Below are positions 17,634-25,535 of a stretch of 32,461 nucleotides of DNA, piece after piece (position 1 is the first letter of the stretch; each line of letters begins with the position of its first letter). The translations under genes were made by a program, and so were the position numbers. The notes beneath the pieces were generated by a model. That model was given only the letters and a program-made list of their open reading frames with translations, ran no database searches and was not told the origin of the DNA. Location of the stretch: the NCBI GenBank assembly GCA_019637855.1, contig JAHBUX010000022.1, positions 1 through 32,461 on the forward strand, written 5' to 3'. Source of the DNA: Bdellovibrionales bacterium (GTDB taxonomy: Bacteria; Bdellovibrionota; Bdellovibrionia; Bdellovibrionales; UBA1609).

Positions 17634-18719
17634 ATGCGCAAGGCCCGCCTAATCACCATCGGTACCGAGATCACCAGCGGCGAAGTGGTGAACGTCAATG
17701 CTTCCTGGGTGTCTTTAAAGCTCGAGGACATGGGTATGCGGGTGTTCTCGCACCTGAGCGTGCGCGATCAGCGCGATGAGATTTTACGCGCATTAAAAAC
17801 CTGCGGCGCGGATGATCTCATCGTAGTCACAGGTGGGTTGGGTCCCACGTCAGATGATCTGACGCGCGAGTGTTTGGCGCTTCATTTAAATCAAGTGTTA
17901 GAGTTCGATGAGAAGGTGTGGCGCGACTTAAGCGCCCTTTATGCACAACGGCAGTTGCCTTTGCGTGAAGCTCATAAGCACCAGTGCTATTTTCCCTCAG
18001 GCAGTGAGCGTTTGCGCAATCCGGTGGGCACCGCTCTTGGGTTCGCAGCGCAGTTCGGAGATCAGCGCTATTTCGTCTTGCCCGGGCCGCCGCGCGAGTT
18101 GGAGGCCATGTGGATGGCCGAGGTCGTGCCGCGCTTGCGGAGTGAGCTGCCGGTGAGCTCAAGGCAGTGGCTGCGCTGGACGTGCCTGGGAGCGCCCGAA
18201 AGCGAAGTGGCCGAGTTGGTGGAAGCGACAATCAAGGGTTTAGACCTTGAAGTCGGCTATCGCGCGCAAGTGCCCTATGTAAAAGTGAAGGTGTATTTGG
18301 ATCCGCACAAAGATCGTGCGGTGGTCGAAGGGTTGGAGAAAGTCTTGGCGCCATTTGTCGTCGGTCGCGCCTTTGAAGATTTGGCTGAAGAGCTCTTACA
18401 GCGCTGGCCGCTACCTGACTTGCATGTATGCGATGCTTTGACAGAGAGGGTTTTGTTCGAGCGTTTGCTGAAAGCCGCTCCCAATAGAAGCCCGCGTTTG
18501 GCCTTGGACCTTAGCGCTCCAGTTCACGGCTTAGTTTTGCGTGCTGACGGCGAAGAGTTTGTTACTGAAGTGCGTTTGCCTTCCGGCGTGCATTTGGAGC
18601 GTAAGATCCTGCCCTACAAGCTGAAGCTGGATTCCGAGCGCGGTCGCCGGTCGGCGGTGGAGTGGGCTGTGTGGAGCGCGGTGCGAGCCTTGCGCAGCCA
18701 ATCTTCCACCTCGACATAG
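17634..18719 (+). CDS. CinA-like protein lacking a recognisable nicotinamide-amidase domain
   Basis: Residues 1-170 form the molybdopterin-binding-like (MoCF/COG1058) domain of CinA: IGTEITSGEVVNVNASWV, then VVTGGLGPTSDDLTRE, then FVLPGPPRELEAMW. In CinA this domain acts as an ADP-ribose/NAD-salvage pyrophosphatase. Full CinA also has a C-terminal PncC amidase with an SCTGG-type motif. Here the last 100 residues (HVCDALTERVLFERLL onward) show no such motif, so that activity is probably absent. The start is set at the ATG at 17634 (361 residues) because the family begins right at MRKARLITIGTE; a frame extension to 17577 would run into ubiB. The end overlaps the GT2 gene by 106 nt. Confidence 0.82.
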   Translation: MRKARLITIGTEITSGEVVNVNASWVSLKLEDMGMRVFSHLSVRDQRDEILRALKTCGADDLIVVTGGLGPTSDDLTRECLALHLNQVLEFDEKVWRDLSALYAQRQLPLREAHKHQCYFPSGSERLRNPVGTALGFAAQFGDQRYFVLPGPPRELEAMWMAEVVPRLRSELPVSSRQWLRWTCLGAPESEVAELVEATIKGLDLEVGYRAQVPYVKVKVYLDPHKDRAVVEGLEKVLAPFVVGRAFEDLAEELLQRWPLPDLHVCDALTERVLFERLLKAAPNRSPRLALDLSAPVHGLVLRADGEEFVTEVRLPSGVHLERKILPYKLKLDSERGRRSAVEWAVWSAVRALRSQSSTST

Positions 18720-19495
18720 TTGGCAAAGTTGGAGTGCTTCTCATATCCCTTAAGTAAAATTTCACATTTGCGCGCTAGAGACTTGGCCACATAGTCGCGG
18801 TTTACGCGTTCGTCGGAAAGAAATGGCACTAATGCTTTGGCACGAAAGTAGTCCATCGCTTTGTACGTCATCGAAAGCTGGTCAGCATGCCCCCCATGCC
18901 GCACAATCAACGCTTCAGGGATATATCCCACCTCATGGGCGGCGCAGACCTTCAGCCACAAGTCGTAGTCTTCGCACACCGGGAAGTCTTCCCGAAACCC
19001 TCCAAGGGCGAAAAAGAGATCGCGCCGGATCAGCGTGGTCGAAGGCGAGATACAGCACACATCCACGCAGCGTTCAAAAATGGAGCCGCCGCTTTTGGCA
19101 TATTTTTTGGTCGCATTCACACGCACGCCGTGGCGGTGCCAAATCTCTTCGCTGTGGATCAGTGGATAGTGTTCTGCAAGTTTTATTTGTGTCGAGAGTT
19201 TGTGTGGCAGCCATTCATCATCGCTATCCAAAAAGGCCAACCATTCGCCTCGGGCGCTGCGGGCCGCCTGATTGCGGGCATGGCTGACGCCACGATTTTG
19301 CCGCGAAGATAGGTAAATTCCACGTCCGCTTTGAGTCGAAAAATCTTTGACGATTTCAGCGGTTGTATCACTGGAACCATCATCGGCAACAATCAGTTCC
19401 CAATCTTGGAAATCCTGTGCCAGCACGGATTTTAGAGCCCTCGGCAGAACAGATGCGCGATTGAATGTTGGCACGATCACACTAAATATTGGCAA
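18614..19495 (-). CDS. Family 2 glycosyltransferase
   Basis: This 293-residue inverting glycosyltransferase has a GT-A fold. The N-terminus FSVIVPTFNRASVLPRALKS is the classic nucleotide-sugar-binding start. VADDGSSDTTAEIV and the metal-binding LDSDDEWLP (DxD region, about residues 91-99) follow, with an acceptor region FREDFPVCEDYDLWLKV. There is no membrane helix, so it is a cytosolic enzyme working at the membrane, probably on cell-surface polysaccharide. The acceptor cannot be predicted. The last 35 codons are antisense to the end of the CinA-like gene, and the basic, low-complexity C-terminus suggests that part is dispensable. It is divergent from the polyamine operon. Confidence 0.9.
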   Translation of the reverse strand: MPIFSVIVPTFNRASVLPRALKSVLAQDFQDWELIVADDGSSDTTAEIVKDFSTQSGRGIYLSSRQNRGVSHARNQAARSARGEWLAFLDSDDEWLPHKLSTQIKLAEHYPLIHSEEIWHRHGVRVNATKKYAKSGGSIFERCVDVCCISPSTTLIRRDLFFALGGFREDFPVCEDYDLWLKVCAAHEVGYIPEALIVRHGGHADQLSMTYKAMDYFRAKALVPFLSDERVNRDYVAKSLARKCEILLKGYEKHSNFANYVEVEDWLRKARTALHTAHSTADRRPRSESSFSL

Positions 19496-19524
19496 GCCGA
19501 AAACCCTTTGTTAGGGTCACCATA

Positions 19525-20457
19525 ATGTATTTTGAAGGCAGCGAAAAGAAATTCGAGGTGATTGCTCGGGGAGCCGCATTCCGCACCCGCCCTGAGTCCT
19601 ATTGGGCCACATTGGTGGAGCTCGCCGGCGCAAAAATTTTATCTAAAATTTCCAATGAGGCGTGCGACGCTTATCTGCTTTCTGAGTCCAGTCTTTTCGT
19701 GTGGGATGATCGCCTGACGATGATCACCTGTGGCCGCACGACGCTGGCGCGATCGGCGGCCTATTTGTTGAAAGATTTGCCGAGTCTGGAGTTCATCAGC
19801 TTCGAACGTAAGAACGAGTCCTTCCCGCACCAGCAAGAGACGGATTTTCAAAAGGACGTCGAGATTTTGCGTCAGCATACGGATGGTCGGGCTTATCGCT
19901 TTGGTTCACCTGACGAACATCATTTGTTTCTGTATCACATGAACAAGCCGTTCCGCCCCCAGGGCATCGACTGCACGCTTGAGATCCTGATGTACAACCT
20001 GCAAGGCCAACCGTCGGAGATTTTCCACAGCGGCCAAACCATTGAGCGCGTGCGCCAGCTGACTCGAATGGATTCGATCTTCCCGGGTTTTCAGATCGAT
20101 GATCATTTGTTTCATCCCTGCGGCTATTCACTCAATGCCATCAAGGGCAGCGAGTACTACACCATTCATGTCACTCCGGAAGAGACAGGCTCTTACGTGA
20201 GTTTTGAAACCAATGTGCGATTGGGTAACCGTATCGCCACCGCCCTACGGGCGGTGGTGGACGTCTTTCAGCCGCGTTCGTTTGATGTGATTTACTTTCA
20301 TCCTGAAAAAGAATTAAAGTCCGTCGATATCTCCCCCTTTATCCAGCTCAACTATGTCCGGCAATCCTTGAACTGCGGTTATGAAGTGGGCTTTTCCACC
20401 TACGGTCAGCGGGTCGTTGAGCCTCAACCGGCGGTGGCGCTGGAGTTCAATCCATGA
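19525..20457 (+). CDS. S-adenosylmethionine decarboxylase, eukaryotic type
   Basis: This pyruvoyl enzyme makes decarboxylated AdoMet, the aminopropyl donor for spermidine. The 310 residues align with the eukaryotic class rather than bacterial SpeD. FEGSEKKFEV at the N-terminus matches FEGTEK. YLLSESSLFV gives the self-cleavage site Glu54-Ser55, which becomes the pyruvoyl group. Cys69 in ITCGRTT lies the same 15 residues further on as in the human enzyme. GYSLNAIKGSEYYTIHVTPE carries the processing Ser and His, and YVSFETN follows. It overlaps spermidine synthase by 4 nt, which confirms the pathway. I chose the ATG at 19525 rather than the TTG at 19489 because the family starts there and the longer form overlaps the divergent gene. 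Confidence 0.92.
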   Translation: MYFEGSEKKFEVIARGAAFRTRPESYWATLVELAGAKILSKISNEACDAYLLSESSLFVWDDRLTMITCGRTTLARSAAYLLKDLPSLEFISFERKNESFPHQQETDFQKDVEILRQHTDGRAYRFGSPDEHHLFLYHMNKPFRPQGIDCTLEILMYNLQGQPSEIFHSGQTIERVRQLTRMDSIFPGFQIDDHLFHPCGYSLNAIKGSEYYTIHVTPEETGSYVSFETNVRLGNRIATALRAVVDVFQPRSFDVIYFHPEKELKSVDISPFIQLNYVRQSLNCGYEVGFSTYGQRVVEPQPAVALEFNP

Positions 20458-21281
20458 TCGAAGAGCGTTACAAAGAGGGTTTGAGTTTTGGCCTAGGGTT
20501 GGTGCGCAAGCTGTTCGAAGGTCAAAGCGCGTTCCAAAAAGTCGAGGTTTTCGAGAGCACCCATCACGGCCGCGTTCTGCTCAATGATGGTTGTTTTATG
20601 CTGAGCGAGCGTGACGAGCGCATCTATCACGAGATGATGGTGCATGTACCGTTGAACGTGCACCCCTATCCACGCCGCGTGCTAATCATTGGCGGCGGTG
20701 ACGGTGGTACGGCCCGGGAAGTTTTGCGCCACGAAAGTGTCGAGCGTTGTGTGATGGTTGAGATCGACGCCATGGTGGTCGATGCGTGCCGCAAGTTCAT
20801 CCCGCAAACGGCTGGGCAGTTGGGCGATGCGCGAATGGATTTGCGTATTGAAGACGGCGTGCGCTTTATGAAGACAAGCGACGAGCGCTTTGATGTGATT
20901 TTGATCGACTCCACCGATCCGAATGGCGCCGCCACTCCTTTGTTCGGTCGTGATTTTTACAAAGATGTGGCCGCCCATTTGGCACCTGAGGGCATTGTGA
21001 TCGCCCAAGGCGAGAGCGTGTTCTATGAACAAGAGACGCAAGTCTCGCTTCTTACGCTCGCTTCGGAGCTTTTTCCTTGTACGGGTATGTTTAACTTCAC
21101 CAATATGACCTACCCGGGTGGTTTATGGTCGTTTCTTTGGGCGTCGCGGGGGCCGCATCCATTGCGCGATCTGCGCCCGCACCGGCTCGAGACCTTTTAT
21201 TACAACGAAGATGTGCATCGCGCCGCCTTTCAATTGCCTGAATTCCAACGTCAGAGTTTAAAGCCATGGACGACGATTTAG
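20454..21281 (+). CDS. speE: Spermidine synthase
   Basis: The enzyme transfers aminopropyl from decarboxylated AdoMet to putrescine. The 275 residues contain the N-terminal beta domain with the HHGRVLLNDG segment, then the AdoMet-binding fold: IIGGGDGGTAREVLRH (about 80-95), acidic VEIDAMVVDACR, and the catalytic-loop region ILIDSTDPNGAATPLFG with the key Asp. YPGGLWSFLWAS near the C-terminus is a family signature. The ATGA overlap with the AdoMet decarboxylase upstream implies translational coupling. The 3' end overlaps the TrmH-type gene by 16 nt, so the three form one operon. Confidence 0.95.
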   Translation: MIEERYKEGLSFGLGLVRKLFEGQSAFQKVEVFESTHHGRVLLNDGCFMLSERDERIYHEMMVHVPLNVHPYPRRVLIIGGGDGGTAREVLRHESVERCVMVEIDAMVVDACRKFIPQTAGQLGDARMDLRIEDGVRFMKTSDERFDVILIDSTDPNGAATPLFGRDFYKDVAAHLAPEGIVIAQGESVFYEQETQVSLLTLASELFPCTGMFNFTNMTYPGGLWSFLWASRGPHPLRDLRPHRLETFYYNEDVHRAAFQLPEFQRQSLKPWTTI

Positions 21282-21997
21282 ATTTTAGCCGGGCTCGTTT
21301 GGCCTGGTCCAATCCCCTGCAGGTCGGCGATCTCAGCGTTACTGCAGAGCAGGTGCTGTCTTTACTCGACAACAACTTGACCGATGAGCGTCGCGCCCGT
21401 CTGCATGAAGTGGTGGCCATGCGCTCTTTGCATTTGGTGCCGGTGCTTGAGAACATCTACGACCGTGGCAATGTGAGTGCAGCCATGCGTTCCAGTGAAG
21501 CCTTCGGCTTTTTGCAGATGTGTTTGGTGGATGGTCCGGGTGCCAAGTTTAAGGCCGCCAATCGTGTTACCCGCGGGGCTGAGAAGTGGTTGGACGTGAA
21601 GTCGTTTTCAACCCCGGCGGCTTGCGTCTCCGACCTCAAGGAGCGTGGCTATCAAATCTGGGCGACGGACCTGGACACACAAGATTCCATCGACACTCTC
21701 GATTGGACTAAGCCAACGGCGATTGTTTTAGGTAACGAGAAGGACGGTGTTTCGGCCGAAATGCGCGGTTTGGTCGACGGGCGTTTTCGTATTCCGATGT
21801 TGGGCTTTTCGCAGAGCTTTAATATCTCGGTGGCCGCCGCCTTGATCTTCTATCGTGCTCATCTGGAGTCGCGCCGTTTGGGCGACAAAGCTTTGCTCAA
21901 TGAAGAGCAGCGCCGTCAGGTGCTGGCCAATTACTATCTGCGCTGTTTTGATAACCCGGAGAATTTATTGAGAGCGAAGCTCGAGCGGATGAGCTAA
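21266..21997 (+). CDS. tRNA/rRNA 2'-O-methyltransferase (SpoU/TrmH family)
   Basis: This SPOUT-fold methyltransferase methylates a ribose 2'-OH in structured RNA, most likely Gm18 of tRNA. The 243 residues carry the three SpoU motifs: motif 1 NIYDRGNVSAAMRSSEAFG (Asn and the catalytic Arg), motif 2 IVLGNEKDGVS (about 153-163), and motif 3 IPMLGFSQSFNISVAAALI, which forms the trefoil knot. The C-terminal extension rich in charged residues is as in TrmH proteins. It starts inside the end of speE and is the last gene of the polyamine operon. It faces a convergent lipoprotein gene 4 nt away. Confidence 0.88.
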   Translation: MDDDLDFSRARLAWSNPLQVGDLSVTAEQVLSLLDNNLTDERRARLHEVVAMRSLHLVPVLENIYDRGNVSAAMRSSEAFGFLQMCLVDGPGAKFKAANRVTRGAEKWLDVKSFSTPAACVSDLKERGYQIWATDLDTQDSIDTLDWTKPTAIVLGNEKDGVSAEMRGLVDGRFRIPMLGFSQSFNISVAAALIFYRAHLESRRLGDKALLNEEQRRQVLANYYLRCFDNPENLLRAKLERMS

Positions 21998-22001
21998 GGG
22001 A

Positions 22002-22538
22002 TTACTTGGTCACGCGGTTCAGTTCACGCTCATTCACCGCGCGCAATTTCTTAAGCTGAGCGAGCTCGCTATTGATACTGCGGTTTTCATAGCTGTCGGC
22101 GTGTGTTTGCAAAAGGCGCTCGGTCAGTGTCTCGATCTTGGCGTCCAAATCCTTAGCCCGCAGTTGCAGCACGCGTGCCTGTTGGCCTTTGCGAAAAGCC
22201 AGAAGAAAATCCTCTTCCATGGTGGAGGGGCAAACGTTCATGTAGGAAAGGCCCATGCGGCCGAGTTCGTAGGCATTTTCGGAGGCGCAAAACTCCACCA
22301 GGCCGGCGTTACGGCCGTTGGTGTAGAGAGTTTCCCAGGGACTTTCAAAACCACCGCAGTCTTTTTTGTAATTGCTCAAGCGTTCCAGGGTGCGGCCTTG
22401 TGAACCGTCACGGCGACCGACTTCATACCAATCGCGCTGGGCGCAGGTGACGCGTTCAGAGCGTCCGGCGCAGGCGCCAAGCAGCACCATCAGTGCCGTC
22501 CAAAGGCTCAAGTGAAAGGCAGGGGAGATAGAAATCAT
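22002..22538 (-). CDS. DUF2799-type lipoprotein
   Basis: This 178-residue exported lipoprotein has a hydrophobic signal ending LLGAC, with lipid-bearing Cys23. The mature part shows the DUF2799 pattern: Trp-x-x-x-Gly repeats and evenly spaced cysteines (CAQRDWYEVGRRDGSQG, YKKDCGG, TNGRNAGLVEFCASENAYELG, YMNVCPS). A C-terminal coiled coil follows (about 130-178, KDLDAKIETLTERLLQ). Function of the family is unknown. The ATG at 22538 is preferred over one 12 nt earlier because a GAGTGGG ribosome-like site precedes it. The coiled-coil tail suggests oligomerisation or a partner at the envelope (inference). Confidence 0.82.
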   Translation of the reverse strand: MISISPAFHLSLWTALMVLLGACAGRSERVTCAQRDWYEVGRRDGSQGRTLERLSNYKKDCGGFESPWETLYTNGRNAGLVEFCASENAYELGRMGLSYMNVCPSTMEEDFLLAFRKGQQARVLQLRAKDLDAKIETLTERLLQTHADSYENRSINSELAQLKKLRAVNERELNRVTK

Positions 22539-22653
22539 GCGCCCACTCATATCAATTTATGCATCGCAGCACAAGCCCTGTCGCATTGCTGTCAGAGCGC
22601 ACTAAATGCTAGACGTTGCAAGGAATTACCGACTTTTTTCAAAGGTGTAAAGC

Positions 22654-23052
22654 ATGTCTACAGAGGGCGGCTCCAAAGGCGGCGAACTCTACGGTGAGAT
22701 CGCCATCCGCAACAACGAACTTGAGCGTTTCGAAAACCGCACCCGCGTGCGTCGCTACACGGTCGAGTTCACCTGTCCCGAGTTCACTTGCCTGTGTCCG
22801 CGCTCGGGCTTTCCGGACTTTGCCACAATCCGCATCAAGTATGTTCCGCACGAATTCTGCGTCGAGCTGAAGTCACTAAAACTTTACATCAACGGCTTTC
22901 GCGATCAGAAGATCTTCCATGAGGATGTGACCAATCGGATTTTGGATGATTTGGTCAAGTTGCTCGATCCTTGGGATATCGAAGTGGTGGGTGACTTCAG
23001 CGTGCGCGGCAATATTCACACCGTCATCACGTCCAAACACTCTAAAAAGTAA
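22654..23052 (+). CDS. queF: NADPH-dependent preQ0 reductase QueF
   Basis: The enzyme reduces the nitrile 7-cyano-7-deazaguanine to preQ1 in queuosine (tRNA) synthesis. The product has 132 residues, the short unimodular type. The active-site segment [16 protein letters not shown] carries the nucleophile Cys48 and Asp55, seven residues apart as in known QueF. The substrate/NADPH segment [20 protein letters not shown] follows. AAGGTG precedes the ATG by about 6 nt. I looked for a preQ1 riboswitch in the 100-bp leader and saw none. It ends at a strong terminator. The other queuosine genes are not in the window. Confidence 0.95.
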   Translation: MSTEGGSKGGELYGEIAIRNNELERFENRTRVRRYTVEFTCPEFTCLCPRSGFPDFATIRIKYVPHEFCVELKSLKLYINGFRDQKIFHEDVTNRILDDLVKLLDPWDIEVVGDFSVRGNIHTVITSKHSKK

Positions 23053-23082
23053 AACGGACCGGAGGGTCATCCGGCCCGTTTT
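23051..23082 (+). terminator. Intrinsic terminator of queF
   Basis: A 13-bp stem with one mismatch (AAAACGGaCCGGA / TCCGGcCCGTTTT) and a 6-nt loop begins at the queF stop codon and ends in a TTTT run. The stem could also act in the reverse direction, having AAAA on the other side. Confidence 0.8.
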
Positions 23083-23260
23083 GGGGTTGGCAAGGCCCAG
23101 GTTTCGCACAATCTCTTAGAGGATAATTGGCGATTGCCCTTATCTATTTCGAAAAACATGCCCAGCGGCACGCCATTTATTGCCGGAAAATTACCGCAAA
23201 GCGAAGACCTGGACGGCGCTGTCGATAACAGTGACAATGTGGGCAGAAGTAAGGAGCATC

Positions 23261-24010
23261 ATGAGCGAATCTAAGAACGCGAAATCGCGCGCTGCCATCA
23301 AAGATCTGCTGTTTCAAAAAGTGGCGATTTTCGTGGATGCGGAGAACATCGAGATGTCGAGTCTCAAGCATCACGAAGGGCGCACGGACTATAAGAAAAT
23401 TCTAGAGCGTGTCGGCGACCGTGAGATCATACGAATTTTGTACTATAAACCGATTTATAAAGAGATCTCCGCGGAGTTCGAAGCCTTCTGGTCCAGTCTG
23501 GGTGGTGAAATTCGCCGTCCAAGCAAGAATGCCGACACCTTTTTGGTGATCGATGCGGTGACCATGGCGGAAAAAATCGATGTGGCCATTATCCTTGGCG
23601 GCGATAAAGATTTTCAGCCGCTAGTCTGGTATCTCCGCTCGCGCGGTTGCAGGGTTGAGATCTGGTCCTGGCCCGAAACCACATCACCCGAGATGCAAGA
23701 AGCGTCGGATTTCTATCAACCGTTGACCGAAGAATTTGTGATCAAGATGCCGAGTTCCGGCTCACGTGGTGGGAGTGCTGGTGCGGGCAGCGAGGGGCGC
23801 AGTGCGGACCAAAGCGCTGAGACGCGTCCGTCATCCTCCAGTCGTGGTGGAGGCGGCCGAGGCGGTGGTGGGCGCGGCGGCGGTGGCCGTGGTGCAACAA
23901 GTGGGGGCACTACCCGCGGCGCAACAGGCGGCGGTCGGTCTTCGGGCGGTAGCTCCGGTGGTGGCCGAGGCGGCGGTGGCCGCTCGGGTCCCGGACGCGA
24001 CGACTACTAA
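23261..24010 (+). CDS. NYN-domain (LabA/DUF88) protein with Gly/Arg-rich tail
   Basis: The 249 residues contain a NYN (PIN-like) nuclease domain, a metal-dependent RNase fold. The acidic residues are in place: Asp26 in VAIFVDAENIE, Asp98 in FLVIDAVTM, Asp107 in EKIDVAIILGG, and Asp115/Asp117 in GGDKDFQPL. RNA cleavage is the likely activity but unproven; some family members act in regulation. From about residue 165 the protein is low-complexity Gly/Ser/Arg with GGGGRG repeats ending GPGRDDY, resembling RGG RNA-binding tails. The start is the ATG at 23261 because AAGGAG lies 4 nt upstream; the frame is open earlier but unsupported. It ends 6 nt from the convergent unknown gene. Confidence 0.88.
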   Translation: MSESKNAKSRAAIKDLLFQKVAIFVDAENIEMSSLKHHEGRTDYKKILERVGDREIIRILYYKPIYKEISAEFEAFWSSLGGEIRRPSKNADTFLVIDAVTMAEKIDVAIILGGDKDFQPLVWYLRSRGCRVEIWSWPETTSPEMQEASDFYQPLTEEFVIKMPSSGSRGGSAGAGSEGRSADQSAETRPSSSSRGGGGRGGGGRGGGGRGATSGGTTRGATGGGRSSGGSSGGGRGGGGRSGPGRDDY

Positions 24011-24016
24011 ATACTC

Positions 24017-24727
24017 TTAGTCCTTGGGAGCCAAAGCGATGCTTTGGCTGACCTTGGCGTATTGATCTGCGAGCAGCTTTTCGAATCTTCCAGCCTCACT
24101 CGCATAGATGGCCGCCAAACGTGCGGCCAGTGATTCGAAGCGAGGCCCGGCATTCTGCATTTGGGTCAACAGGGCGTTGTTGTCCGCATCAGCCGCAGAC
24201 AACACCTCATCCACATGGGTCACCATGTTGGCACCCAGTTTCATTTCATCGGTGTTGGATTTTGCGTAGTGTTTCCGCAAAACTGAAAGTAGTGCGGTTT
24301 TCATATTGGTGCGGGTGAAGCGCTGGGCTTCTTGCGCGGCTTCACCGTGGTGCGCTTTCATTGAGATGCTGGTCAAAGAGTAGCCTGTCATGACCAGCGC
24401 TAGATCATGATCAAGACCGGGTGTGGCTTTCAAACCATTCTGCTGTGCGAACTGCACGATTTGAGATCCCGTGCCGGCGATATTCTTGAGTGCGAGCTCG
24501 GCCAGAGCGCGTGCATTCAAGGTTGGGATCACTGGCCGTGGCGCCGTCCGTTTGGGTGGGGGCGGTGCGGGAATAGTGGCCGCCGGTTTGGCGTCTGCCG
24601 CGGGCGGGCTCACAGTGCGACCCGCGGGCGTAGGGACGGAGTCTGGAGTCGCAACACTTGTCGTTGTGGCGTCAGTCTCACGCTGCAAAAAACCTTTGAT
24701 CTTGTCTATCCATCTGGGCGTACTCAT
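24017..24727 (-). CDS. Helical protein of unknown function with Pro-rich linker
   Basis: This 236-residue protein has no signal peptide or membrane segment. Residues 1-17 form a short amphipathic helix (PRWIDKIKGFLQRE). Residues 18-66 are a Pro/Ala/Thr-rich linker. Residues 67-236 appear mostly helical, with TLNARALAELALKN and a long stretch ending SQSIALAPKD. I recognise no family. The linker between a short N-terminal helix and a helical body suggests a tethered or scaffolding protein (inference). It is convergent with the NYN gene; the tRNA-Arg lies 90 bp upstream on the other strand. Confidence 0.65.
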   Translation of the reverse strand: MSTPRWIDKIKGFLQRETDATTTSVATPDSVPTPAGRTVSPPAADAKPAATIPAPPPPKRTAPRPVIPTLNARALAELALKNIAGTGSQIVQFAQQNGLKATPGLDHDLALVMTGYSLTSISMKAHHGEAAQEAQRFTRTNMKTALLSVLRKHYAKSNTDEMKLGANMVTHVDEVLSAADADNNALLTQMQNAGPRFESLAARLAAIYASEAGRFEKLLADQYAKVSQSIALAPKD

Positions 24728-24816
24728 TCAGTTTCTCTTCGGCCGTTGTTTTTCCAAAGTGAAGTCGCATTGACTTAAGGCCAGCCCATCTGATCAGATG
24801 TCGGCGATAACCGCAA

Positions 24817-24893
24817 GCACCCGTAGCTCAATTGGATAGAGTATCTGACTTCGGATCAGAGGGTTCCAGGTTCGAGTCCTGGCGGGTGCGCCA
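24817..24893 (+). tRNA. tRNA-Arg (anticodon UCG)
   Basis: This 77-nt cloverleaf has CCA encoded. The 7-bp acceptor stem GCACCCG/CGGGTGC is perfect, with discriminator G. The D-arm is AGCTCAATTGGATAGAGT. The anticodon stem TCTGA/TCAGA is perfect with loop CTTCGGA, giving anticodon TCG (reads CGA and probably other CGN codons). The T-arm CCAGG-TTCGAGT-CCTGG is perfect. Confidence 0.97.
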
Positions 24894-24914
24894 CGTTGCA
24901 AAGCGGGAAGATGT

Positions 24915-25535
24915 GTGGATCTCTTGCAGATAAAAAATATTTTAGTGTTGTGCGTTGCACTTCTGCATCTCTACTTCCTTGTGCTTGAGATGTTTTTATG
25001 GACTAAGCCGACGGGGCTTAAGGTATTCCGCATGTCTCTTGAGAGGGCAAAAAGCACCGCTGTTCTGGCCGCCAATCAGGGGTTGTACAATGGCTTTTTA
25101 GCCGCCGGTCTTGTTTGGTCGGTGTTGGCCGATGGCGAGACTTCATGGCAGCTTTCCGCCTTCTTTTTAGGCTGCGTGATTGTCGCCGCTCTCTATGGCG
25201 GCTACTCGGTGGGACGAAGGATTCTTTTTATCCAGGGCCTGCCTGCGACCTTGGCGCTAGCGGCAGTCTTTACTATTCCGCATGAGTCTCATTCACGGGC
25301 CTTTGTTGTAGAACGGCTCCATTCCAAATTCGTCTTGCTGGTAATCTTGACGATGAGTCAGCCCCCATTTCACCGCGCTTCGGATCAGTGGTTTCAGCGA
25401 TTCGCCTTTCACGCTAAGACGGTACATAACGGCGGGCGGGTAGGTGTCCGTGCTTTCGCGCACGATCAAATCGCTGCCTTCGAGTTCGCGCACGGCTGCC
25501 GAGAAGGCGGCAGGACTGATGCCAGGCAATCGTGA
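24915..25535 (+). CDS. DUF1304 membrane protein with antisense C-terminal extension
   Basis: The first 120 or so residues match the DUF1304 family of small four-helix inner-membrane proteins (MFLWTKPTGLKVF, LAANQGLYNGFLAAGLVW, FFLGCVIVAALYGGYS, ILFIQGLPATLAL). The family normally ends right after that last segment, around position 25285 here. In this gene no stop follows, and the frame continues for about 80 codons entirely antisense to the HxlR gene. That extension is basic, non-hydrophobic and unlike any domain I know, so either it is tolerated junk or the true stop was lost. The start is GTG at 24915, 22 nt after the tRNA, with GGGAAG upstream. Family function is unknown. Confidence 0.8.
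   Translation: MDLLQIKNILVLCVALLHLYFLVLEMFLWTKPTGLKVFRMSLERAKSTAVLAANQGLYNGFLAAGLVWSVLADGETSWQLSAFFLGCVIVAALYGGYSVGRRILFIQGLPATLALAAVFTIPHESHSRAFVVERLHSKFVLLVILTMSQPPFHRASDQWFQRFAFHAKTVHNGGRVGVRAFAHDQIAAFEFAHGCREGGRTDARQS

Noticed and set aside
22551-22653. Possible preQ1 riboswitch upstream of queF
   Set aside because: The leader lacks the short C-rich hairpin and A-rich tail near the ribosome site expected of preQ1-I, and no preQ1-II-like pseudoknot was visible.
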